From the NCBI GenBank assembly GCA_016290775.1, contig JAEEVF010000008.1:1-64000 (forward strand): a stretch of DNA of 64,000 nucleotides. Reading direction: 5' to 3'. The notes beneath the pieces are model-generated. The model saw nothing but the letters and a program-made list of their open reading frames with translations. It was not told the origin of the DNA and did not search any database. This DNA is from Acetatifactor sp. GTDB lineage: Bacteria; Bacillota; Clostridia; Lachnospirales; Lachnospiraceae. Made by a program: the position numbers and the translations under genes. Below are positions 1-7,350 of the stretch, piece by piece. Each line of letters begins with the position of its first letter. Position 1 is the first letter of the stretch.

Positions 1-442
1 ACAACGGGAGCATGTCCTTATTATGTCTTATCCTGTAATTAGGATAATCTGTCCAAAGAGCCTCATAATCATCCATGACTGACTCATCGAAATAATCCGG
101 AACACCTGATGTATGATTCAACAGCTGCTTAACCGTAACACCTGGATCAATGCTTTTCAAATTGATATCAAGGATATCCCCCAGAGTATCTTCAAATTTT
201 AGTTTTCCGGCTTCAATCAGTTGAAGGATTCCCACGGCAACAAATGTTTTACCCATGGATGCAGTTGCAAATCTTGTATTAAGAGTATTCGGTATCTCAT
301 TCGCCAGATCCGCAAATCCTCCGCTGAATTTCAAGAGAACATCTTCATTTTGAATGATATACGCATTTCCTCTGAAATCATTATCCATCTCTATTTTCAT
401 AACCAGTCTCCAGTCGCTCTCCGGATAATTCATATTTGGCAT
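1..442 (-). CDS. Serine hydrolase, beta-lactamase/penicillin-binding family (partial, cut by window edge)
   Basis: The N-terminal 147 residues are readable; the gene runs off the left edge. The segment Ala-Ser-Met-Gly-Lys-Thr around residues 61-66 is the S-x-x-K active-site motif of class C beta-lactamase-like serine hydrolases, followed by the family's usual 'LLNHTSGVPDY' segment near residue 110. The downstream Tyr-x-Asn motif and lid lie outside the window. There is no signal peptide, so a cytosolic esterase or peptidase is more likely than a secreted beta-lactamase. ATG at 442 follows AAAGGGA; an in-frame ATG at 433 is an alternative. It starts 3 nt after the rlmD stop and is probably co-transcribed. 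Base composition is clearly more AT-rich than the neighbours, which may mean recent acquisition. Substrate unknown. Confidence 0.8.
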   Translation of the reverse strand, partial: MPNMNYPESDWRLVMKIEMDNDFRGNAYIIQNEDVLLKFSGGFADLANEIPNTLNTRFATASMGKTFVAVGILQLIEAGKLKFEDTLGDILDINLKSIDPGVTVKQLLNHTSGVPDYFDESVMDDYEALWTDYPNYRIRHNKDMLPL

Positions 443-445
443 CGT

Positions 446-2143
446 TTAATTCCCTTTGTTGTACCCGCTGATCATTCCAATATCATCGGTCTTCGCAATA
501 CTTTTTCTCTCCGAGCTGTCTCTGTCGATATCTCCCTTGGAAAGTTGAACCACAGTCTCCACATGGACGGTGTTTGCGAACTGATCCACGCCGCGGATCC
601 TTTGAAGTTCATAGCCGCCGTCGCAAAGGATCTTTAAGTCTCTGGCGAGAGTAGCGCTGTCGCAACTGACGTAAACGATGCGGGCAGGCTGCATTTTCAG
701 CATGGTGTCAAGGCAGGCCTCGTCGCAGCCCTTACGAGGCGGATCGACCACGATGACGTCAGGGTGGCGCATCGAAACCACTTCACCTACAGCGCCACTC
801 TGCAACAGATCATTCCCTATTTCGGCGCCACTCTGCAATAGATCATTCCCTATTTCGGCGCCACTTTGCAACGAGTCGCCAGCCGTTGTCTCTTCCTGCA
901 ATTTCCCTTCATAGTACGCGGGCAGCACTTCCTCCGCCTTGCCCACAAAGAACTTTGCATTCGAAATCCCGTTCCGAACGGCATTCTCCCGCGCGTCCAA
1001 AATGGCCTGCTCCACGATTTCCACGCCGTAAACCTGCTTCGCCTTGCGGGCCAAAAAGAGCGAGATCGTTCCGATGCCGCAATACAGGTCCCAGATGGTT
1101 TCCTGTCCGATCAGTCCGGCATATTCCAGCGCCAAGCTGTACAGTTTCTCGGTCTGCACGGGGTTCACCTGATAGAAGGAAAGCGGTGAGATCTTGAAGG
1201 TCAGCTCATCGCCCGTAAAGGGATATCCCTCCGCCTTCATGTCGCGTACGTGGATCACGTCAAAGATGGTCGGCTCGCCCCAAATGGTTCGCACCTCCCG
1301 GCCCAGAATGACATTCGTGTTTTCTGCATTGAAATTCACGGAAATGCTCTTCATGCCAGGAATGACGGAAAGTTTTTCCACAAGCTTATTTTGCGCAGGA
1401 AGATAGTTCTCTTTGCCCGTCGTCACTCCATGCTTCTGTCGTCCGTTAGCATTTTCTCCAAATGTCGTGACTCGCCGATTGATCACGACGCAGACCATGA
1501 GTTCGCCGCTTGTAAACCCTTTACGGATTAGCACATGGCGCACCAACCCCTTGCCTGTCGTCTCATCATAGGCACTCACCTTGTTTTCGCGCATATATTC
1601 CAGAACGGCCTCCAAGACCTTCTGATTCTCAGGCGCACCCAAAAGGCAGTCCGTGTTTGCGATGATGTTGTGCGTGTGGCCTGCGTAAAAGCCCGTGATG
1701 ACCTGTCCATCCTTATCGCAGCCCACAGGGTACTGCGCCTTGTTGCGATAGCGAAAAGGCTCGTCCATACCGACGATCGGCTCCATCTTTGCGTCCACTT
1801 CTTCCGGCGCAAATCCGCCGATGCGAAGAAGGTTGTTGCGGATCTTCTTTTGCTTGAACTCGAGCTGCTTCTCGTAGCTTAAAGCCTGCAGCTGGCAGCC
1901 GCCGCACTGCCTGTGAAACTTACAGGGAGGCTCCACACGAAAAGGAGAAGGTGTTTCCACCTTCTCTAATCTTGCATATGCATATGTTTTCTTGCTTTTC
2001 ATGATCTTGGCCGTCACGACGTCACCCGGCACGGCATCCTTCACGAACAAGGTAAATCCCTCCACCTTGCCGATGCCTTCGCCATCCGTGCCGATATCGT
2101 CGATACAAACTTTGACAAGATCATTTTTCTTAAATTCTTCCAT
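446..2143 (-). CDS. rlmD: 23S rRNA (uracil-C5)-methyltransferase, RlmD/RumA family
   Basis: A SAM-dependent enzyme that methylates a uracil C5 in 23S rRNA. The N-terminal TRAM RNA-binding domain (about residues 5-62) is followed by a Cys cluster (C74, C80, C83 plus a later Cys in 'NTDCLLG') expected to bind [4Fe-4S]. The SAM motif is 'DLYCGIGTISLFLA', then 'VDPPRKGCD', then the catalytic Cys in 'YVSCDSATLARDL'. ATG at 2143 has AAGGAT upstream and is preferred to an in-frame TTG at 2167. Unusual: between the SAM motif and the DPPR motif the protein carries an insertion built of 11-residue tandem repeats (LQSGAEIGNDL). The C-terminal tail after the last family motif is also somewhat long. Gram-positive members may modify one or two uracils; the site cannot be told from sequence. 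Confidence 0.9.
   Translation of the reverse strand: MEEFKKNDLVKVCIDDIGTDGEGIGKVEGFTLFVKDAVPGDVVTAKIMKSKKTYAYARLEKVETPSPFRVEPPCKFHRQCGGCQLQALSYEKQLEFKQKKIRNNLLRIGGFAPEEVDAKMEPIVGMDEPFRYRNKAQYPVGCDKDGQVITGFYAGHTHNIIANTDCLLGAPENQKVLEAVLEYMRENKVSAYDETTGKGLVRHVLIRKGFTSGELMVCVVINRRVTTFGENANGRQKHGVTTGKENYLPAQNKLVEKLSVIPGMKSISVNFNAENTNVILGREVRTIWGEPTIFDVIHVRDMKAEGYPFTGDELTFKISPLSFYQVNPVQTEKLYSLALEYAGLIGQETIWDLYCGIGTISLFLARKAKQVYGVEIVEQAILDARENAVRNGISNAKFFVGKAEEVLPAYYEGKLQEETTAGDSLQSGAEIGNDLLQSGAEIGNDLLQSGAVGEVVSMRHPDVIVVDPPRKGCDEACLDTMLKMQPARIVYVSCDSATLARDLKILCDGGYELQRIRGVDQFANTVHVETVVQLSKGDIDRDSSERKSIAKTDDIGMISGYNKGN
792..870 (-). repeat. 33-bp in-frame tandem repeat (coding minisatellite) inside rlmD
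   Basis: Two 33-nt units (792-824 and 825-857) differ at one base, and a partial third unit starts at 858. Each unit encodes the same 11 residues (LQSGAEIGNDL), so the repeat keeps frame. It sits in a surface insertion between the SAM-binding and DPPR motifs. Near-identity at DNA level suggests recent slippage expansion. Confidence 0.9.
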
Positions 2144-2169
2144 CCTTTTATCCTTGCACCAGGTCAAAC

Positions 2170-3120
2170 CTAAAAATCAATCTTCGTGCTCCTTAAGTTG
2201 GATTCAAACAGGCGATTGTAGCCAAGCCAGTCGGACGTGCCCGCGCTGCTCTTTAAGATTTCCTTGAAGGTTTCCATCTTCGCGTCGGTGTCGTCCGCGT
2301 AATTCAGCGCCACGGCCTCCACCAATGCGGGAAGCTTGGGAGAACCAAATTCGTACTTTCCGTGATGTGCCAAAATGCAGTGTTGCAGCTGCGTCAGAAG
2401 AACATGCGGGAAATCCGGGATCAATGCCGCCTTCTCCGCGATCATCTGCGAACCCATGACAATGTGTCCGAGAAGCTGTCCGTCATCCGTATAATCATTG
2501 GTCGGGAAGGAGGAAAGCTCCTTCACCTTCGCGATGTCGTGGCACATGGCCGCCGTCAGGAGCAGATCCCTTTTTAAGATGGGATATGCCGTGCAATAAT
2601 AGTCACAAAGCTTTGTCACGCTTAAGGTGTGCTCCAAAAGTCCGCCCACAAATCCGTGGTGCACGGCCTTTGCGGCAGAGGACATTCGAAATGCCTTTGC
2701 AAACTCCTGATCCTCAACAAAAAAGCTTTCCAAAATGGCCTTATACCAAGGATTCTGAATGCTGTCGATGATCCCCAGCAATTCCTTGAACATGCCGTCA
2801 ATGTTCTTCTCGCTGACGGGGAGATAGTTTGCGGGATCATATTCCCCTTCACGGCACACGCGAATGCGCTTTACGTTGACCTGCAGCATTCCCATGAAAC
2901 TGTTGACGTCGCCAACTACCTCGATGTAATCCATCACGTCATATTCATCAATGCCGGGATTATTGGGATCCCAGACCTTGGCATCCATGGTACCCGTCTT
3001 GTCTTGCAGGATCACGTTCTCATAGCTTTTGCCGTTCTTTGTCACGGCCGATGCCTTGTGCTTGCAGAGGTAAACGTCGCTGATGCGGTCTCCCTCCTTT
3101 AATTCTGCCAGATACTTCAT
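2170..3120 (-). CDS. yhaM: 3'-5' exoribonuclease YhaM family (OB fold + HD domain)
   Basis: 316 residues, the usual length for YhaM/CBF1 of Firmicutes. The N-terminal half is an OB fold (residues about 10-100, with 'VILQDKTGTMDAKVWDP'). The C-terminal half is an HD-superfamily phosphohydrolase domain with 'HHGFVGGLLEHTLSV' and the metal-binding His-Asp pair in 'AAMCHDIAKVKE', then 'LAHHGKYEFGSPKLP'. Family members degrade single-stranded RNA and DNA ends with Mn/Co dependence. The ATG at 3120 lies behind a GGAAGAAGGAAAAGAC-type Shine-Dalgarno. It follows the HtrA-like gene by 15 nt and precedes rlmD by 26 nt, consistent with one transcription unit. Confidence 0.9.
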   Translation of the reverse strand: MKYLAELKEGDRISDVYLCKHKASAVTKNGKSYENVILQDKTGTMDAKVWDPNNPGIDEYDVMDYIEVVGDVNSFMGMLQVNVKRIRVCREGEYDPANYLPVSEKNIDGMFKELLGIIDSIQNPWYKAILESFFVEDQEFAKAFRMSSAAKAVHHGFVGGLLEHTLSVTKLCDYYCTAYPILKRDLLLTAAMCHDIAKVKELSSFPTNDYTDDGQLLGHIVMGSQMIAEKAALIPDFPHVLLTQLQHCILAHHGKYEFGSPKLPALVEAVALNYADDTDAKMETFKEILKSSAGTSDWLGYNRLFESNLRSTKIDF

Positions 3121-3135
3121 GTCTTTTCCTTCTTC

Positions 3136-4497
3136 CTATTTTCTTTCTCCAAGAACGATGTTCATGTTCATTTCCTTGTAACCGTTCATCGCCTGGCGAA
3201 GAATGGTCACGCGTATGGTTTCTTCCGGATTCTTTTTGTAGATCGCGGCCATATAATCCGAAAACGTGCTGATCTCCGTTTCATCGATCTGGACGATCAG
3301 GTCGCCTTGCAAAATACCAGCCCGCATGGCGGGGGAATCAAAAACGACGTCCTTGACGTAAGCTCCGTAAGGCACGTTCAGCTCCTCATGAATGCTTACG
3401 TTCACGGAAGTTCCGTAAATACCAAGGTACGCGAAAGGCTGATCATTGGAAAGCTTCTCCATGCGCTTTTTCATGTCGGTGATGCCATAGGCGGTGATCA
3501 GGTTTTCCATGCCGATCGCACTGTGCTCATTCGTGATCACGCCGATCAGCTGACCGTAAAGATTGAACAACACGCCGCTGGCGAGAGGACTGCCGTTAAT
3601 GTCCGTCTGGAGCAGCTTATAATTTGCATCCGCATCCGATGCCTGACCGGTGGTTGCGGTGATCACGCCGTAACCCGCGGAATTCATGGTTCCCATGGGA
3701 CTGCCAAGGGCAATGACAGGTGTTCCGATCAGGTTGCTCTGATTCGACGATCCCGGCCTTGCGATGGAAATGGTCTCCTCAAGGAAGCCTTCCGGCAATA
3801 CTTCGATCGGAATGGAGACAACTGCCAAATGCGTGCTCGGATCCTTTCTCTTAAGCTCCGCCGTGGTCTCCGCGCCATTACAGAAGGTGACGTTGAGGCG
3901 TTGCGCGCGCTCTAGGGGCGTGAAATCCGTCAGGATCAACAATTCCTTGGTATTGTTGTATATGATAACGCCGGCGGACTTGTTCGCACTCTCATTGACG
4001 TCATCAAACCAGTCAATCCTCGAAGTGATGCCCGTGATCGTCACCATGCATTTCTGAAGGCTCTTGGTATAATCCGAAAGCGCCGCATACATCTGACGAT
4101 AATTGCCCACGTTGAGCTGCAGCTCCGTAAGGATCCTTTGAACGTCTTCCTCAGAGAGAGCGGGTTCACTCCCTTCGCCCGTCTGATCGTCAGGTTCCGT
4201 CGTTGCGATCGGCGTCACCTCCACGGGAGCTGGCGTGCTCTCCAGCAGCATCTCCTCCGGCGTCATTTCCTCCGTTTCTTCGGGGAAATATACCTTTGGA
4301 AGCTCTTCCGCAGGATTCATGATGCCGTTTAAGACCGGTTCGAGCGCAAGGAAAGTAAAGCACGCAACCAAACCAAAGATCACGGCCATGGCCGCCGTCA
4401 GGAGCATGCGCTTTACGAGCTTTCCCTTGTTGACGGGACGCTCTTTGATCTTCTCTATCATAAAATCACTTTGAACGTTCGGCTCTTTTTCTGACAT
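3136..4497 (-). CDS. HtrA/DegP-like membrane protein with PDZ domain, catalytic triad lost (pseudoprotease)
   Basis: 453 residues. A cytosolic N-terminus of about 28 residues is followed by one membrane helix (29-52), an acidic/Pro/Thr-rich linker (60-115), a trypsin-like domain (about 145-345) and a PDZ domain (about 355-450, 'AYVKDVVFDSPAMRAGILQGDLIVQID'). The layout is that of membrane-anchored HtrA. However, the His motif (normally ILTNxHV) reads 'LILTDFTPL', the Asp motif (normally TDLAV) reads 'STHLAVVSI', and the Ser motif (normally GNSGGPL) reads 'PLASGVLF'. By hand alignment His, Asp and Ser are Thr193, His223 and Ala306. It should bind, not cut, exported proteins or peptides. ATG 4497 has GGAGG at ideal spacing; upstream in-frame starts lack one. 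Confidence 0.85.
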   Translation of the reverse strand: MSEKEPNVQSDFMIEKIKERPVNKGKLVKRMLLTAAMAVIFGLVACFTFLALEPVLNGIMNPAEELPKVYFPEETEEMTPEEMLLESTPAPVEVTPIATTEPDDQTGEGSEPALSEEDVQRILTELQLNVGNYRQMYAALSDYTKSLQKCMVTITGITSRIDWFDDVNESANKSAGVIIYNNTKELLILTDFTPLERAQRLNVTFCNGAETTAELKRKDPSTHLAVVSIPIEVLPEGFLEETISIARPGSSNQSNLIGTPVIALGSPMGTMNSAGYGVITATTGQASDADANYKLLQTDINGSPLASGVLFNLYGQLIGVITNEHSAIGMENLITAYGITDMKKRMEKLSNDQPFAYLGIYGTSVNVSIHEELNVPYGAYVKDVVFDSPAMRAGILQGDLIVQIDETEISTFSDYMAAIYKKNPEETIRVTILRQAMNGYKEMNMNIVLGERK

Positions 4498-4523
4498 AAG
4501 TAAACCCTCCATGCCTATACACA

Positions 4524-4552
4524 AGTATATCGGATGGAGCGGCAAAAGTAAA
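4524..4552 (-). promoter_or_regulatory. Candidate sigma-A promoter for the htrA-like/yhaM/rlmD unit
   Basis: On the minus strand TTTACT (-35, plus 4547-4552) and TATACT (-10, plus 4524-4529) are separated by exactly 17 nt, about 25 nt upstream of the start codon. The -35 box is weak. It lies between the cysK terminator and the htrA-like gene, which is where a new promoter is expected. Confidence 0.5.
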
Positions 4553-4559
4553 GAGTGCG

Positions 4560-4598
4560 CAAAAAAAGACGCGGCCTTCGCTTTCACGAAAACCGCGT
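4560..4598 (-). terminator. Rho-independent terminator of cysK
   Basis: On the minus strand ACGCGG ... CCGCGT closes a hairpin (plus 4569-4598) with an inner TTCG/CGAA extension, followed by a run of seven U. It starts 15 nt past the cysK stop codon, which cleanly ends the metY/cysK side. Confidence 0.85.
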
Positions 4599-4613
4599 AT
4601 TTTATGGTTTTTC

Positions 4614-5549
4614 TTATGCTTCAGTAAAGAGAGCGGTGGAGTAATATCTGTCGCCGCTGTCGGGAAGCAGTGCAACGATCGTCTTGCCCTTGTTCTCAGG
4701 TCTCTTTGCCAGCTCGATCGCACCGTAAAGTGCCGCGCCCGAGGAGATACCAACGGAGATGCCTTCTTTCTTTGCAAGGAGCTTTGCGGTTGCAAATGCT
4801 GCCTCATTGGGAGCCTTGATGATCTCGTCGTAGATCTTGGTGTTCAGCACGTCAGGAACGAAGCCTGCGCCGATGCCCTGGATCTTGTGTGCACCAGCCT
4901 TGCCCTCGGAAAGAACGGGAGAGGTCTCGGGCTCAAGTGCCACAACCTTAACGTTCGGGTTCTGAGACTTCAGGTACTCACCGGTACCGGTCAAGGTACC
5001 GCCGGTGCCAACGCCTGCGATAAAGAGATCAACTTTGCCGTCCGTATCCTTCCAGATCTCGGGACCAGTCGTTGCTCTGTGAATTGCAGGGTTTGCAGGG
5101 TTTACAAACTGTCCGGGGATGAAGCTGCCAGGAGTCTCCTGTGCAAGCTCTTCTGCCTTTGCAATGGCACCCTTCATGCCCTTTGCACCCTCGGTCAGAA
5201 CGATCTCTGCACCATATGCCTTCAGAATGTTTCTGCGCTCAACGCTCATGGTTTCAGGCATGGTCAGGATAATGCGGTAACCCTTGGCTGCCGCGATGGC
5301 TGCAAGGCCAATGCCAGTATTGCCGGAGGTGGGCTCAATGATGACGGACCCTTCCTTCAAAAGTCCCTTCGCCTCAGCGTCCTCGATCATCGCCTTTGCG
5401 ATACGATCCTTAACGCTTCCTGCGGGGTTAAAGTACTCGAGCTTTACGAGGACCGTTGCTTCCAGTCCCAGTTCCTTTTCAATGTTCACAACCTCAACCA
5501 GAGGCGTATTTCCAATGAGTCCTAACGTTCCCTTATAAATGTTTGCCAT
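4614..5549 (-). CDS. cysK: Cysteine synthase A (O-acetylserine sulfhydrylase)
   Basis: A PLP enzyme that makes cysteine from O-acetylserine and sulfide in the cytosol. 311 residues, normal length. The PLP lysine is K47 in '[10 protein letters not shown]'. The substrate loop '[20 protein letters not shown]', the phosphate-binding '[15 protein letters not shown]' and '[11 protein letters not shown]' are all canonical. The start is supported by AGAGGAAATCATT before ATG. It lies 132 nt downstream of metY; a TATAAT at plus 5583-5588 could give it its own promoter, but no good -35 is visible. This is the most canonical of three cysteine synthase paralogues in the window, so it is the best candidate for the housekeeping enzyme. 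Confidence 0.93.
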   Translation of the reverse strand: MANIYKGTLGLIGNTPLVEVVNIEKELGLEATVLVKLEYFNPAGSVKDRIAKAMIEDAEAKGLLKEGSVIIEPTSGNTGIGLAAIAAAKGYRIILTMPETMSVERRNILKAYGAEIVLTEGAKGMKGAIAKAEELAQETPGSFIPGQFVNPANPAIHRATTGPEIWKDTDGKVDLFIAGVGTGGTLTGTGEYLKSQNPNVKVVALEPETSPVLSEGKAGAHKIQGIGAGFVPDVLNTKIYDEIIKAPNEAAFATAKLLAKKEGISVGISSGAALYGAIELAKRPENKGKTIVALLPDSGDRYYSTALFTEA

Positions 5550-5681
5550 AATGATTTCCTCTCTTTCTTAGGCCTTGCACCTATTATAATCTTTTATGAC
5601 GTTTTTTTCCATAGCGTCTTATGATCATTGTTCAATGTTTCTTCATAGCCCTGCGCGTAGGCAAAGGTTCTTGCCTGCGAC

Positions 5682-6968
5682 TTAGCTCCTTGCTGCCTCA
5701 AAGCCTGCCTCGAGGTCTGCGATGATGTCATCAATGTGCTCCGTACCGATGGAAAGACGGATCGTGTTCTGGTAGATGCCCTGATCTGCCAGCTCCTCAT
5801 CGGAAAGCTGAGAGTGCGTCGTGGATGCGGGATGGATCACCAGGCTCTTTACGTCTGCAACGTTTGCCAGCAGGGAGAAGATCTTAAGACCATCGATGAA
5901 CTTCCATGCTTCCTCGCGTCCGCCCTTGATCTCAAAGGTGAAGATGGAGCCGCCGCCATTCGGGAAGAACTTCTTGTAAAGCTCGTGATCCGGATGATCA
6001 GCAACGGAAGGATGATTCACCTTCACTACCTGAGGGTGCTTGCTAAGGAATTCCACAACCTTCTTGGTGTTCTCCACGTGCCTTTCCAGTCGCAGGGACA
6101 AGGTCTCAACGCCCTGCAACAGAAGGAACGCATTAAAGGGTGAAAGTGTTGCACCAGTATCGCGAAGGAGGATTGCGCGGATATAGGTGACGAAAGCAGC
6201 AGGTCCTACTACGTCGTAGAAGGATACGCCGTGATAGCTAGGGTTCGGAGCAGCAATGTTAGGATACTTGCCGCTTGCCTTCCAATCAAACTTGCCGGAC
6301 TCAATGATGATGCCGCCAAGAGTGGTGCCGTGGCCGCCGAGGAACTTCGTTGCGGAATGTACCACGATGTCTGCGCCATGCTCAAAAGGTCTGAACAGAT
6401 AAGGAGTTCCGAAGGTATTGTCAACTACCAGGGGAAGGCCGTGCTTGTGTGCGATCTCTGCGATCGCGTCAACGTCAGGAATGTCACTGTTAGGATTGCC
6501 AAGGGTCTCAAGATAGATGGCTCTGGTGTTTTCCTGGATGGCACCCTCAAGCTCTGCAAGGTTGTGTGCGTCAACGAAAGTGGTGTTGATACCGTACTGA
6601 GGAAGCGTGTGAGCAAGCAGGTTAAAGCTTCCGCCGTAGATGGTCTTCTGTGCTACCACGTGGCCGCCGTTTGCTGCCAGTGCTTCGATGGTATATGAAA
6701 TCGCTGCCGCGCCGCTTGCAAGTGCCAGAGCTGCGCTGCCGCCCTCAAGTGCGGCTACTCTCTTTTCGAATACGTCCTGCGTGGAGTTGGTCAGTCTTCC
6801 GTAGATGTTACCTGCATCTGCAAGACCGAAGCGATCTGCTGCATGCTTGCTGTTATGGAAAACATAAGAAGTCGTCTGATAAATGGGCACTGCCCTGGAA
6901 TCGGTTGCGGGATCCGCCTGCTCCTGTCCAACGTGTAACTGTAAGGTTTCGAATTTATAATTGCTCAT
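5682..6968 (-). CDS. metY: O-acetylhomoserine sulfhydrylase (aminocarboxypropyltransferase)
   Basis: 428 residues, typical of MetY rather than the shorter MetB/MetC (about 380-400). It would make homocysteine directly from O-acetylhomoserine and sulfide. The Cys/Met-metabolism PLP fold is clear: 'QTTSYVF', 'YGRLTNSTQDVFEKRVAALEGG', 'VVDNTFGTPYLFRP', and PLP lysine K208 in 'VVHSATKFLGGHG'. It is the first structural gene behind a leader with a predicted cysteine-codon attenuator (7073-7262) and an Rrf2-type operator, so expression should rise when cysteine is scarce. cysK follows in the same direction. The start ATG at 6968 has GGAGATC upstream. Confidence 0.93.
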   Translation of the reverse strand: MSNYKFETLQLHVGQEQADPATDSRAVPIYQTTSYVFHNSKHAADRFGLADAGNIYGRLTNSTQDVFEKRVAALEGGSAALALASGAAAISYTIEALAANGGHVVAQKTIYGGSFNLLAHTLPQYGINTTFVDAHNLAELEGAIQENTRAIYLETLGNPNSDIPDVDAIAEIAHKHGLPLVVDNTFGTPYLFRPFEHGADIVVHSATKFLGGHGTTLGGIIIESGKFDWKASGKYPNIAAPNPSYHGVSFYDVVGPAAFVTYIRAILLRDTGATLSPFNAFLLLQGVETLSLRLERHVENTKKVVEFLSKHPQVVKVNHPSVADHPDHELYKKFFPNGGGSIFTFEIKGGREEAWKFIDGLKIFSLLANVADVKSLVIHPASTTHSQLSDEELADQGIYQNTIRLSIGTEHIDDIIADLEAGFEAARS

Positions 6969-7072
6969 GATTTTGATCTCCTTTGATTTTGAATTTTATG
7001 GTTTTGAATTTCTTGATTTTCTATATTCAGTTTTAATTGTTTTATATTCTGCCGCTTGTTTCTTCCTCGCTA

Positions 7073-7108
7073 CATAAAAAACCCGGAAGAGCAATTTGTT
7101 CTCCCGGG
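7073..7108 (-). terminator. Attenuator terminator in the metY leader
   Basis: Minus-strand RNA CCCGGGAGA ... UCUUCCGGG (plus 7082-7108) forms a strong hairpin followed by UUUUUU. It lies 100 nt before the metY start and after the leader ORF, so it is an internal terminator rather than a gene end. Its 5' arm CCCGGGAG is perfectly complementary to CTCCCGGG inside the leader ORF (plus 7199-7206), which gives a competing antiterminator pairing of 8 bp. Confidence 0.85.
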
Positions 7109-7136
7109 CAACTGGCATTCGTTCACAATGTTAAGG

Positions 7137-7262
7137 TCAACATCGTTCCTTATCGAGGCGCGCTGTCAAGCAGCCATACGCGCCGGCCAAGTTCCTTACC
7201 CGGGAGTATCGCATTCGACAACACATTTGCCATGTTCTGTTGTAAAGATTAGTTGTAAGCAT
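7137..7262 (-). CDS. Cysteine-codon leader peptide of metY (41 aa)
   Basis: A 41-codon ORF beginning MLTTNLYNRTWQMCCRMRYS, with GGAGG 8 nt before the ATG and a promoter immediately upstream. The consecutive UGU UGU codons (residues 14-15) are followed after 11 nt by the CTCCCGGG antiterminator segment. The core Met-Cys-Cys-Arg-Met recurs in the leader at 27183-27296. It is too short and basic to suggest an enzyme; I infer a regulatory leader peptide whose translation senses charged tRNA-Cys. Two further Cys lie at positions 31 and 41. Confidence 0.7.
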   Translation of the reverse strand: MLTTNLYNRTWQMCCRMRYSRVRNLAGAYGCLTARLDKERC

Positions 7263-7294
7263 TTCTCACGCCTCCTGTCAACTTCGATAGTGCC

Positions 7295-7323
7295 ATATTA
7301 GCACTATTCGCCTACTATGTCAA
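7295..7323 (-). promoter_or_regulatory. Sigma-A promoter of the metY leader
   Basis: TTGACA (plus 7318-7323) and TAATAT (plus 7295-7300) with a 17-nt spacer on the minus strand. Transcription would begin near 7288, about 25 nt before the leader-peptide start. No gene lies between this promoter and the convergent stop of the M24 peptidase gene at 7351. Confidence 0.85.
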
Positions 7324-7327
7324 TAGG
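7311..7327 (-). promoter_or_regulatory. Inverted-repeat operator over the metY -35 box (candidate Rrf2 site)
   Basis: Plus-strand CCTACTATGTCAATAGG, an inverted repeat CCTA-N9-TAGG. The identical 17-mer overlaps the -35 box of the M20-peptidase operon (27347-27363), and a one-base variant overlaps the sufC -35 box (32596-32612). Position over -35 predicts repression. Confidence 0.7.
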
Positions 7328-7350
7328 TTTTGTGAGATTTTTTTATTTTT

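Noticed and set aside
792-870. CRISPR-like array
   Set aside because: Direct 33-bp tandem units without spacers, in frame inside rlmD; a minisatellite.
7137-7323. S-box (SAM-I) riboswitch upstream of metY
   Set aside because: The conserved SAM-I core (GAGGGA...GGCCC...GGCAACC, flanking CTTATC) is absent; the strong features are the ORF with tandem Cys codons and the CCCGGG pairings.
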